Source: QYOJ01 sp964449285 (GTDB taxonomy: Bacteria; Bacteroidota; Bacteroidia; Bacteroidales; FEN-979). Taken from it: 30,823 bases of DNA. Position numbers and translations under genes: made by a program. Location: positions 1 through 30,823 of the forward strand of contig CAYUZX010000041.1 in NCBI GenBank assembly GCA_964449285.1, given 5' to 3'. The notes under the pieces were generated by a model, which ran no database searches, was not told where the DNA came from, and saw only the letters and a program-made list of their open reading frames with translations. Shown here in pieces: positions 7,559-16,300 of the stretch (its first letter is position 1; each line of letters begins with the position of its first letter).

Positions 7559-8170
7559 ATGAACAACCTTGTTTCCCGTATTCTTTCATTCCTGTTTCAC
7601 CCGCTGCTAATTCCAACATATATCCTTTTGATCCTGCTGGGATTCGACCCCGCCTTTTCGGTTTTACTACCTCTAAAGATGAAATTATTGGTTATTGGAA
7701 CGATCCTGGCAACAACCCTCATCTTTCCCTTGTTCATCATTTTTATTATGTTCAGAATGAAGATTATCACCTCCTTTTATCTGTTAAAACGAGAAGAACG
7801 TATCTTCCCGCTGATTACCATCGCAATCTTCTACTACCTGACTTTTTACCTGATAAAAGATGTTTACCTGCCCCGGAATTTTCAGCTCTTCATTCTTGGT
7901 GCAACACTCCTTGCAGTAGTCACTTTGCTGGTAACCCTCTTTTTCCGTATCAGCATGCATTTGACTGCACTTGGAGCTGCTGCCGGCTTATTCATAGGAA
8001 TGACCATCACTTCGGGTGGGTATTCCCTCTATTTGCTTATTGGAACCATTTTGATTTCCGGATTGACAGGATCAGCCCGCCTTAAGCTAAACGCCCATCT
8101 ACCGGCGGAGGTTTACTCCGGCTGGCTGATGGGCGCCATTGTGATGTGTTTAACCTCGTTCCTTCTTTAA
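7559..8170 (+). CDS. PAP2-like integral membrane protein
   Basis: A 203-residue protein with about five or six hydrophobic helices and little soluble sequence. The ATG at 7559 starts a hydrophobic protein 16 bp after rpoN. Motifs reminiscent of the PAP2 (type 2 phosphatidic acid phosphatase) superfamily are present: Ser132-x-His134 in ISMHLTALGA, and Arg174-x5-His180-x3-Glu184 in ARLKLNAHLPAEV, where PAP2 enzymes normally have Asp at the last position. The first motif (K-x6-RP) is only loosely seen in KREERIFP (77-84). It may be a lipid or isoprenoid phosphatase, or a non-catalytic relative. The stop overlaps the stop of the convergent gene by 4 nt. It is probably co-transcribed with rpoN. 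Confidence 0.75.
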   Translation: MNNLVSRILSFLFHPLLIPTYILLILLGFDPAFSVLLPLKMKLLVIGTILATTLIFPLFIIFIMFRMKIITSFYLLKREERIFPLITIAIFYYLTFYLIKDVYLPRNFQLFILGATLLAVVTLLVTLFFRISMHLTALGAAAGLFIGMTITSGGYSLYLLIGTILISGLTGSARLKLNAHLPAEVYSGWLMGAIVMCLTSFLL

Positions 8171-8862
8171 AAAGGCATCAGGAGGAACCCAATTGAGAGC
8201 GGGTATAACTCCGGACCGTTTCCTTTTGTAAAAATTTTCGAAAGAGAGTAATAGGCATTGACGTTGAACCACCGGTAACCGATCCGAAACGTGGGACCGT
8301 AGCTGAACTGTTCAAGGTTCTTGATTTCTCTTAATTTTACACGGTACTTTGCCCCATTGAGGGTGTTATAGTTTTCGCCAACATACTTGGTGTGAGCAGG
8401 TAACAAGTAAGCCACTTTGAATCCTATCCCGACAGCTATCTTGGATTTTGATTTAAACCTGAATTCGATCGGAAGTTCCAGGTATGGAAGGGTAAGCTTA
8501 CTTCGCTGGTAATTTACAGAAGCTGTGTCACCTATTTTCTCAAGGTATGTTGAATCAATGCTGCTTTTTACCAGAAAGTTTCCGTACATATTCTGGGCTC
8601 TGAAACCGAGTCCGATGGCAAATCCAAAGTTGCTTTTCCCAAATGGAACGTTGTACATAGCAAAGGTCTGAAATCCCTGGTTGATGGTCCTTGTATTGAT
8701 CCCCTTTGGGACATTAAACCAGATATCAGTGAACATTCCAACACCGATTGAAATACGTTTTTTAGCTACTTCATTAACCATCTGTGCTCTCACATTCAAG
8801 GGAAAGAACATGATCAGTACCAGCAAGGCAAGCAACGTGGCGGATAGGTGATTTCGTTTCAT
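8167..8862 (-). CDS. PorT-like outer-membrane beta-barrel protein
   Basis: A 231-residue protein with a clear signal peptide (about residues 1-26, ending NVRAQ). The mature part alternates short aromatic/glycine-rich strands such as RISIGVGMF, FGFAIGLGFRAQNMYG, IAVGIGFKVAYLLP and YGPTFRIGYRWFNVNAYYS, and ends in a hydrophobic strand with C-terminal Phe. This is the pattern of the eight-stranded outer-membrane beta-barrels (PorT/OMP_b-brl_2 group) that are abundant in Bacteroidota. The central segment TLPYLELPIEFRF is characteristic of the group. The function is unknown. A promoter with a perfect -7 box lies just upstream, so it is probably transcribed alone; its 3' end overlaps the PAP2-like gene by 4 nt. 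Confidence 0.85.
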   Translation of the reverse strand: MKRNHLSATLLALLVLIMFFPLNVRAQMVNEVAKKRISIGVGMFTDIWFNVPKGINTRTINQGFQTFAMYNVPFGKSNFGFAIGLGFRAQNMYGNFLVKSSIDSTYLEKIGDTASVNYQRSKLTLPYLELPIEFRFKSKSKIAVGIGFKVAYLLPAHTKYVGENYNTLNGAKYRVKLREIKNLEQFSYGPTFRIGYRWFNVNAYYSLSKIFTKGNGPELYPLSIGFLLMPF

Positions 8863-8883
8863 AATTATCTCTTTATCTTGTTA

Positions 8884-8915
8884 CAAAGATACACTTACTC
8901 TTTGGTAACGAAAAA
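8884..8915 (-). promoter_or_regulatory. Predicted promoter of the beta-barrel protein gene
   Basis: On the minus strand a perfect TATCTTTG (-7 box, plus strand 8884-8891) lies 19 bp downstream of TTTTT (8911-8915), close to the -33 TTTG. The start codon at 8862 is about 20 nt from the box. Confidence 0.6.
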
Positions 8916-9830
8916 TTAGCTCCATAATTTTTCGGGATATTCATCTTTTTTGATTAATTGTCGTATCCCTTTCACTACCATCTCTTTATCCTCCTTATAT
9001 GTTATACCATACCATTTTGCAGCACAGGGGAGGACTCTGACGGTAGCTATCCCCTCCTGGATAAGCCTGTTAACAGCTGTTGGAATATAGTATTCAGCTT
9101 TCAGGTTTTCTCCGCTGGCCTGCAGGAACTCACGAAACCCGGCTTTCAGGTAGCCAAAAAAAGAGGGAGTAAATCCCCAGAAATTCATCGAAACAACTAC
9201 TTCATCGGAGAGTGGAATGAACTTTTCCTTTTCATCCTTATAAACAATCCCTTCAGGTTTACGCTCAATCCATGTTCTCTCAACCACATTTTCCAGGTAA
9301 TTTCCTATACCGGTCTTGCATACACCCCTGCAAACGAATCCGTGTTCCGATAGGGTCTTCCCGATCTCAAAAGCAACCATCGCATAGTCGTTTTCACGTT
9401 CCGGCGTCCAGCCTGAATAGTAATCCGTCAAGGTCTGATAGGCTTCGCGACCATAAAAGTCATCGGCATTAATTACGGCAAACGGCGTGTCAATTATGCC
9501 ATCTGCCATAAGCAAGGCATGCCCTGTCCCCCATGGCTTGGTACGTTCCTTCAGCCAGGATACCCCCTTCGGGACTTTCCAGATCTCCTGAAATACATAT
9601 TCGATTCGGATGTATGGTTGTAACTTCTTGATAATTACATCATTGAAATCTTTCTCAATGCGTTCATTGATCACAAAGACCACCTTGCCAAATCCTGCCC
9701 TGATGGCATCAAAAATGGAGTAGTCGATGATGGTCTCGCCATGAGGTCCAATGGCATCGAGCTGTTTTAATCCTCCATACCGACTGCCAATACCGGCAGC
9801 TAAAATCAACAAAGATGGTTTCATATCCAT
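8916..9830 (-). CDS. Sugar nucleotidyltransferase
   Basis: A 304-residue cytoplasmic enzyme of the NTP_transferase fold, which joins a sugar-1-phosphate to a nucleotide and releases pyrophosphate. The N-terminal LILAAGIGSRYGGLKQL (about residues 8-24) is the nucleotide-binding signature with its conserved Gly/Arg and Lys. VINADDFYG (about 117-125) supplies the metal-binding Asp. A start at 9824 (MKPSLLILAAG) is equally possible. It follows the MFS sugar transporter by 10 bp on the same strand, suggesting that the two work together in sugar uptake and activation. In other Bacteroidota this subfamily is often found near a hexosamine or choline kinase-like gene; none is present here. The sugar is unknown. 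Confidence 0.9.
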   Translation of the reverse strand: MDMKPSLLILAAGIGSRYGGLKQLDAIGPHGETIIDYSIFDAIRAGFGKVVFVINERIEKDFNDVIIKKLQPYIRIEYVFQEIWKVPKGVSWLKERTKPWGTGHALLMADGIIDTPFAVINADDFYGREAYQTLTDYYSGWTPERENDYAMVAFEIGKTLSEHGFVCRGVCKTGIGNYLENVVERTWIERKPEGIVYKDEKEKFIPLSDEVVVSMNFWGFTPSFFGYLKAGFREFLQASGENLKAEYYIPTAVNRLIQEGIATVRVLPCAAKWYGITYKEDKEMVVKGIRQLIKKDEYPEKLWS

Positions 9831-9840
9831 TCAGGTTACG

Positions 9841-11193
9841 CTATTTTATCTCTATTCTCTTATTTCGCATTACTCCCCAACGCCTGATCTTATGCCCCCA
9901 CCAGGCGTAGTAAACGATTACCATATAGCAGGGCACCGCCAGCCAGTAGGCTTGTTGAGAAGTCCAAACATCCGACAGGTATCCCCACAAAAGTGGAAGG
10001 ACTGCACCACCGGCAATTCCCATGATCAGCAATGCCGATCCTGTCTTAATAAACCGGCCCAGGTCGTGTATTGCAAGAGGCCAAACTGCAGGCCACACAA
10101 GAGCATTGGCCAATCCCAGGAGCGCGATAAATAAAACGGTATATGGCAATACCAGGTTCACACGTTGGAATGTCATCATATCGACAAAGGCAAATTTAAC
10201 GGAGGATTCTGCCGGAACAACGATCGCCAGGATTGTGAATAGGATACCCAGGATACCACTCCAGGCGAGCGCACGCTTTTGTGAAAGAATTTTCGGAATA
10301 GTGATGATGCCCACGATGTATCCCAGAACCATGGCAACAAGCACCAGCGAAGTATAATATTTTGCCGACTCCAATGGCACACCGATAGAGTTCCCATAGC
10401 GGATGATCGTATCTCCTGCTATCACCTCCACGCCAACATAAAAGAACAATGTAAGAACTCCCAGGATCAGGTGGGGAAACTGGAAGATAGAGCTTTTGGA
10501 AGCGGCATAAGTTGAATCAGCATCCGGGTCTTGTTCAATTTCAACGTCGGGGAGCGGAGCGTAACGGATAATCAGTCCAAGCACAAACAGCACTCCGGTC
10601 ATGACCAGATAGGGACCGATCACCCGGCGTGCAAGTCCGTCAAGGGCTAAGGCTCTCGTAGTTTCATCCATCCCTTCCAGGCTGAGCAGGAATGCATCCC
10701 CGTCATGCAAAATGAAGTAAGCGAGTACCAGGGGAGCTATCGCTCCGGCTACCTTGTTGCAAATCCCCATAATGCTGATTCTCCGGGCAGCGCTCTCCCT
10801 CGGTCCAATGATTGTAATGTATGGATTAGAGGCGGTTTGCAGTATCGCCAGCCCCGTTCCCAACACGAATAACCCTAACAGAAAAACCGAATAGGTGCGC
10901 ATCAGGGCGGCGGGAATGAAGATCAGGGTCCCCAGAGCCATCACCCACAAGCCTACCATCATGCCATTTTTAAAACCGGTTTTCTTCAGGATCCAAGATG
11001 AGGGCAATGCCATCACAGTATAGGAAATATAAAAGGCGAAGGCAACAAAGAGGGCCTGGAAATCAGAAAGTTCACAGGATATTTTCAGGTACGGGATGAG
11101 GATGCCGTTTAACCAGGTGACAAATCCGAAGATGAAAAAGAAAACTCCGATGATCGTGATCGAAAGAATGTAATTCCTGGAGTTGGTTGTCAT
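9841..11193 (-). CDS. FucP/GluP-type MFS sugar transporter
   Basis: A 450-residue inner-membrane carrier with about twelve predicted helices. The segments FFFIFGFVTWLNGILIPYLK near the N-terminus and LGTGLAILQTASNPYITIIG in the first half are hallmarks of the fucose/glucose/galactose:H+ symporter group, with the conserved Asn residues of the sugar site. The C-terminal half contains GLANALVWPAVWPLAIHDLG, also typical. The ATG at 11193 was chosen because it begins the short cytoplasmic tail before helix 1. A perfect -7 box lies upstream. It is the first gene of a two-gene unit with the sugar nucleotidyltransferase. The actual substrate is not evident. Confidence 0.93.
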   Translation of the reverse strand: MTTNSRNYILSITIIGVFFFIFGFVTWLNGILIPYLKISCELSDFQALFVAFAFYISYTVMALPSSWILKKTGFKNGMMVGLWVMALGTLIFIPAALMRTYSVFLLGLFVLGTGLAILQTASNPYITIIGPRESAARRISIMGICNKVAGAIAPLVLAYFILHDGDAFLLSLEGMDETTRALALDGLARRVIGPYLVMTGVLFVLGLIIRYAPLPDVEIEQDPDADSTYAASKSSIFQFPHLILGVLTLFFYVGVEVIAGDTIIRYGNSIGVPLESAKYYTSLVLVAMVLGYIVGIITIPKILSQKRALAWSGILGILFTILAIVVPAESSVKFAFVDMMTFQRVNLVLPYTVLFIALLGLANALVWPAVWPLAIHDLGRFIKTGSALLIMGIAGGAVLPLLWGYLSDVWTSQQAYWLAVPCYMVIVYYAWWGHKIRRWGVMRNKRIEIK

Positions 11194-11229
11194 AAGCTGC
11201 CTGTTTTTCCTGAATCCGGATTGAAGGCA

Positions 11230-11237
11230 CAAAAATA
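11230..11237 (-). promoter_or_regulatory. Predicted -7 box of the sugar transporter operon
   Basis: The minus strand reads TATTTTTG, a perfect TAnnTTTG, about 37 nt before the transporter start codon. I see no good -33 element at the expected spacing, so only the -7 box is called. Confidence 0.5.
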
Positions 11238-11285
11238 ACGGATTTTCATTTTGTTAACATTTCTTTTATTTTTGATTTTTCATTG

Positions 11286-11293
11286 TACCTTTG
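11286..11293 (+). promoter_or_regulatory. Predicted -7 box of the histidine kinase operon
   Basis: TACCTTTG matches TAnnTTTG. A T-rich stretch lies about 18 bp upstream (TTTT near 11264) in place of the -33 TTTG. The box is about 50 nt before the ATG at 11343 and lies beyond the in-frame TTG at 11304 only by a few bases, which supports the ATG as start. Confidence 0.5.
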
Positions 11294-11342
11294 ACCAAGA
11301 GGCTTGAACCGTTTCATCATAAAATCTGGAATACCCATCGTT

Positions 11343-13373
11343 ATGGAGCACGCGAATGAGAAATTCAACATTTTAATTGTCGATGACCGGAAAGAGAATC
11401 TGCTTACTCTTGAGTCTATCATTGAAAGTCCGGAACTTGATATCATCCAGGCGCTGTCGGGAAATGAAGCACTTGCTGTCATGCTCGAGTATAATATATC
11501 CCTTGTGCTGATGGATGTTCAGATGCCTGGGATGGATGGATTTGAGACCGCTGAACTGATGCGTGGCAGTGAGCGGACCAAAAACATCCCGATCATCTTC
11601 ATCACGGCAACATACCGTCAGCCAAAACAGATATTCAGGGGATATGAGTCCGGTGCGGTAGACTACCTCTACAAGCCTCTCGACAGGAAAATACTTCAAA
11701 GCAAGATCCGGGCATACATCGAGTTCTTCAAACAAAAACATGAACTTGAAGTAACTACACGGCAACTGAAAAAAACCCTTGAAGAGGTTGATCTGGCAAA
11801 ACGAGCGGCTGAAGAGGCCACGATTGCCAAAAGTTCTTTCCTGGCGAGCATGAGCCATGAGATACGCACTCCATTGAATGGAATCATTGGCATGACCGAC
11901 CTCATCCTGATGGATTCAGAACTGCCTGAACACTACTATGAGCACCTGACAGACATCAAACAAAGCAGTGAGTCGTTGCTGGAAATCATCAACGAGATCC
12001 TGGATGTTTCGAAGATAGAAGCCGATAAACTGGAATTGGAGCACATCGACTTCAGCCTGAGGGATGTGTTAGGTAAAGTAGTCCGCCTGCTTTCTGTTAA
12101 AACATTCCAGAAAAGCCTTGAATTTATCTGTCATTGCCCGCCTGACACCATCGACAACCTGGTTGGGGACCCCACACGTTTACGCCAGATCATGATCAAT
12201 TTGCTGGGAAACTCAGTAAAGTTCACAGAAACAGGCCGGATCACCATCTCCGTAAAGCAACTGGAAAAGACAGATAAGATTGCCCGGATTGAAATTTCGA
12301 TTTGTGATACAGGAATCGGGATCGAAGCAGATAAGATTCCAAAACTTTTCAGGTCATTCAGCCAGGCAGATAAATCTACCACCCGAACGCATGGGGGAAC
12401 CGGTTTGGGCCTATCCATCTCCAAGAAGTTGGTGGAGATGATGGGCGGGACCATTCATGTTGAAAGCAATCCTGGTGATGGCAGCTGTTTCACATTTATC
12501 CTTCCTATCGAAATCGGGAAAGGAGATTTGTACGAAGAAAAACTCTGTTTGCCCCCTACAATTCAAGATCTACATGTTATGCTGGTCGACATGCAGGAAG
12601 AACATAATAAGGAGATGGAGGCCTTTTTCAATTACTGCAAAATTCCTATAACAATTGTGCCTTCTGCTGAAGATGCCCTGGAACTTGCATCGAAACCTGA
12701 TGCGAAAAAATACGCTGTTATTCTGATCGACCACCTCCTGCAACACCATGACGGGAAACAACTCTCTAATTTATTGGAAGAGGAGTTGCCTGATGGCACA
12801 AACCCTTCTTTTATCATGCTTACCGATGATAAATCCATCCATTCAACCAAACGGATCAAACTGGCAGGCGTTGATCATATTCTCTTTAAACCGGTGATGC
12901 AAAAAGAGCTTCAATGGATGTTCCAGCGAATTTTCATGAAAGAGATGGAACTTCCTGAGAGAGTCTCTGGCACCCGTAGCACAAATCTGGATAGAGCTTT
13001 CCGGGACTTGACCATTCTCCTTGCCGAAGATAATGTGATCAATCAAAAGATTGTAGTGCAGCTTCTCTCCAAGCGGGGAATCAAAGTAATCACAGCCAGC
13101 AATGGAGTTGAGGCTGTTGAAAGAGCCAGTGAACGGAAATACGACCTGGTATTTATGGATGTACAGATGCCGGAAATGGATGGGTTTGAAGCCACACGCC
13201 AGATTCGCGGTAATAGCAAAAAACCCAATGCAAATACTCCGATCATTGCGCTCACAGCCAATGCCATGAAAGGCGACCGGGAAATGTGCATTGAGTCGGG
13301 AATGAACGAATATATCTCTAAACCGTTGAACCCCGATGAGGTCTTTAACACCATCGAGCAATATTGTAAATAA
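11343..13373 (+). CDS. Hybrid histidine kinase (REC-HisKA-HATPase-REC-REC)
   Basis: A 676-residue soluble hybrid kinase with no membrane segment. An N-terminal receiver (about 7-125) has phospho-acceptor Asp58 in LMDVQMPGMDG and Lys in LYKPL. A short coiled coil follows, then HisKA with His172 in SMSHEIRTPLNG. The ATPase domain has the N-box NLLGNSVKFT (about 286-295), DTGIGI and GGTGLGLSI. The second receiver (about 395-515) is atypical: the acidic pair is LVDMQEE rather than DD, and the acceptor site is LIDHLLQHHDG (Asp463). The third receiver (about 550-675) is canonical, with Asp606 in FMDVQMPEMDG. It has no DNA-binding output, so the signal must pass to another protein. A second hybrid kinase starts 19 bp downstream, probably in the same transcript. 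Confidence 0.95.
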   Translation: MEHANEKFNILIVDDRKENLLTLESIIESPELDIIQALSGNEALAVMLEYNISLVLMDVQMPGMDGFETAELMRGSERTKNIPIIFITATYRQPKQIFRGYESGAVDYLYKPLDRKILQSKIRAYIEFFKQKHELEVTTRQLKKTLEEVDLAKRAAEEATIAKSSFLASMSHEIRTPLNGIIGMTDLILMDSELPEHYYEHLTDIKQSSESLLEIINEILDVSKIEADKLELEHIDFSLRDVLGKVVRLLSVKTFQKSLEFICHCPPDTIDNLVGDPTRLRQIMINLLGNSVKFTETGRITISVKQLEKTDKIARIEISICDTGIGIEADKIPKLFRSFSQADKSTTRTHGGTGLGLSISKKLVEMMGGTIHVESNPGDGSCFTFILPIEIGKGDLYEEKLCLPPTIQDLHVMLVDMQEEHNKEMEAFFNYCKIPITIVPSAEDALELASKPDAKKYAVILIDHLLQHHDGKQLSNLLEEELPDGTNPSFIMLTDDKSIHSTKRIKLAGVDHILFKPVMQKELQWMFQRIFMKEMELPERVSGTRSTNLDRAFRDLTILLAEDNVINQKIVVQLLSKRGIKVITASNGVEAVERASERKYDLVFMDVQMPEMDGFEATRQIRGNSKKPNANTPIIALTANAMKGDREMCIESGMNEYISKPLNPDEVFNTIEQYCK

Positions 13374-13392
13374 GCTGTAATAACTGCACTAT

Positions 13393-16300
13393 ATGTGGAA
13401 TAAAACCAAGCAAAAAATTCGCGAATTCTTCCCCGATTTTCACTGGAGGACACTGAAAAATCTTGGAATAGGAAAAACCATGTTACTATGGTTTCTGGCT
13501 ATCTCTCTGATTCCGCTGGCCTCGCTTAGTTTTATCAATTACTTGTATTATTACCAGGGTCTGAACATCCTTTCCAAGAAGTCACTGTTTACTACATCTC
13601 AACTCAGGGTCAATGATTTGAACAACTACTTCCAGCAGACAGACAAGTACCTTACTTTCCTTTCCGAAGACCAGGAACATCTTGCGCTGTTAAACAGAAT
13701 TGACCAGGAGATGGACGCTTCGGGAATGCCTCCTTTGGAATTCATATCGTCCGCGCAGTATAAATCCCTTTCAAAGCAATTGAAATCCAGTTTCGAAAAA
13801 TCATGGAAGCTTGAAGGGCTGTTTAATATATTGATGATCGACACTGATGGTAACATTATCTTCAGTTTGAAAGAGCAAGGTGTGGCGGGGCAAAACCTCA
13901 ACCAGGGCAATCTCTCAAACACCCTGACCAGCCGTACTTACGAAAAGATTCTCCAAAGCGGTTCCACCCTTTTTTCAGATCTGGAATATTTTCCTCCATC
14001 AAATAACGTAATTACCGGATTCCTTGGTCGGCCAGTCTTTGACACCAAAGGTCAAAAAATGGGTGTGATGGGCATCCAGATTACCACCGAACTTATCGAC
14101 CGGGTCATTCAATACAGTGTTGGATTTGGCAGCACGGTTAAGGTTTATCTGATCGGACTTGATCTCAACCTGCGATCCGTTAGCGAATACGGCAATCATG
14201 ACGTGATCTTGAAGGTAATGGAAGATAACTCAAAAACGCGAATCTGGCAAGCTTCCAAGATCAACTTATCCGCCTCCACACCAGATGGTAATCCCGTTAT
14301 CGAAGAGGTCAGCTATTATAAAAATTCCCAGGATGTTGATGTGATGGGTCTGTTTCGGGAGATTGATTACCTTGAAACCCTGGGAGTAGAATGGGCGTTG
14401 GTGGAAGAGATCGGTACCTATGAGGCCCATGCTGTTGGTCGGGAGCTCTCCACGTTTGCCAAGATTTCCCTTGTTGTGACAACAATCTTTGTGTTTATCA
14501 TCTCCCTCTTTGTTACACGCCGTTTCGTCACGCCAATAAAGAGTATCTCCGCCTGGGCCAAACAGGTAGCTCAAGGAGAACTTCTCAACAAAGATATCAG
14601 CGTATCGGAAGATGAGGTGGGTGAGATGAAGCACACGTTCAACCGTCTGGTGTCAACCCTGCAGCAATATGCTGAAGTTAGCCAATCGATCGCTTTAGGC
14701 GACTACACCAAAAAAGTTCCGATTCGAAGTCAGCAGGATACCCTCGGCAAATCCATGAACGAGATGGTTGAGAGTTTCAAAGGAGTCGTGAAACAGGCTG
14801 AAGCCATTGCAAGCGGGGATTATTCTACCAACGTCATTCCTCGAAGCGACCAGGATACCCTGGGGCTTTCTCTTTTTAATATGACCAAGAAGCTTCGTGA
14901 ATCCTCGCTGGAGATTAAAACCCAGGACTGGCTCAAGACCGGGTTAAACGAACTTAGCTTGAAGAGTAGCGGCGAACAAAGCATCAAAGATCTTTCCAAT
15001 GAAGTGCTAACATTCCTATCACACTATCTGGACTCGCAGGTAGGATTGCTATTTGTTACAGGGGATAAAAACAACCTGAACCTCACAGGCGCTTTTGCCT
15101 GTGAGCCGGAGATTACGACTTTTGCGTTTGGAAACGGCATCGTGGGGCAAGTGGCTAAAGAGAAGAAGGCATTGATATTTAGCACGGCAACAGATGATCT
15201 CCCCTCTGTGAATATTGGCCCTTCCAGTGAAAAACCGAATCATTTCATCGTTGCCCCTATCCTGTTTGAGCACCAGGTACTTGGAGTGATCCAGCTGGGC
15301 TCCTTTCAGAAATTTGACGATGTGAAGCAACTGTTCCTGGATATATCCCTGGAGACAATCGCATTGGCCATTCACACAGCCCGGTCTCGTGAACGCGTGG
15401 AGCAACTATTGCTTAAGACCCAGGAACAGGCTAATGAGCTTGCCGAACAGAAAGAGGAGCTACGCCAGATCAACGAAGAACTCGAAGAGCAAACCAAAGC
15501 GCTCCGTCACTCAGAGGAGAATCTGCAACACCAGCAGGAAGAACTTCGGGTTATAAATGAAGAACTTGAGGAACGAACCAAAGTACTGGAGCTTCAACGA
15601 GATGACATCCGGAAGAAAAACCAGGCATTGCAACAAGCTCAGATCGAGATCAAGCAGAAAGCGGAAGCCCTGGAAGTTGCCAGTAAATACAAGTCAGAAT
15701 TTCTGGCAAATATGTCGCATGAACTCCGAACTCCACTGAACAGCATCCTTGCCCTTTCCGAATTACTGGCAATCAACAAGCATAAGGGGATGGCCAAAGA
15801 GGAAGTCGAGTTTGCCAATGTGATCAACTCTTCAGGGAAAGATCTTCTGGAACTAATCAACGACATCCTGGATCTTTCAAAAGTGGAAGCAGGAAAGCTG
15901 GAGGTGGATATCGAGGATCTCTACCTTGAAGATCTGGAAGATTACGTGAAGAAGACTTTCTCCCCATTGACAAATAAAAGAGGTATCTCCCTGGAGACCA
16001 AAATAGAGAAAGGAATTCCCGAACGTATTGAAACCGATCCTCAGCGCGCTCTTCAGATCGTTAAAAACCTCTTGTCTAACGCCATCAAATTCACCGAAAA
16101 AGGAAGTGTCACGTTCAGCATCCACCGGCCCGACAAGAATGTAGTATTCTCCAATCCCAAACTTACTCCGAAAAATTGCCTTGCGTTTGATGTCATCGAT
16201 ACCGGAGTCGGTATCTCTAAAGAGAAGGTAAATGTAATCTTTGAAGCCTTTCAACAGGCTGATGGAACAGTAAGCCGTAGATTTGGCGGAACCGGGTTGG

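Noticed and set aside
11373..13361. Several minus-strand open frames across the soluble hybrid kinase
   Set aside because: All lie opposite clear kinase and receiver motifs and show no domains of their own.
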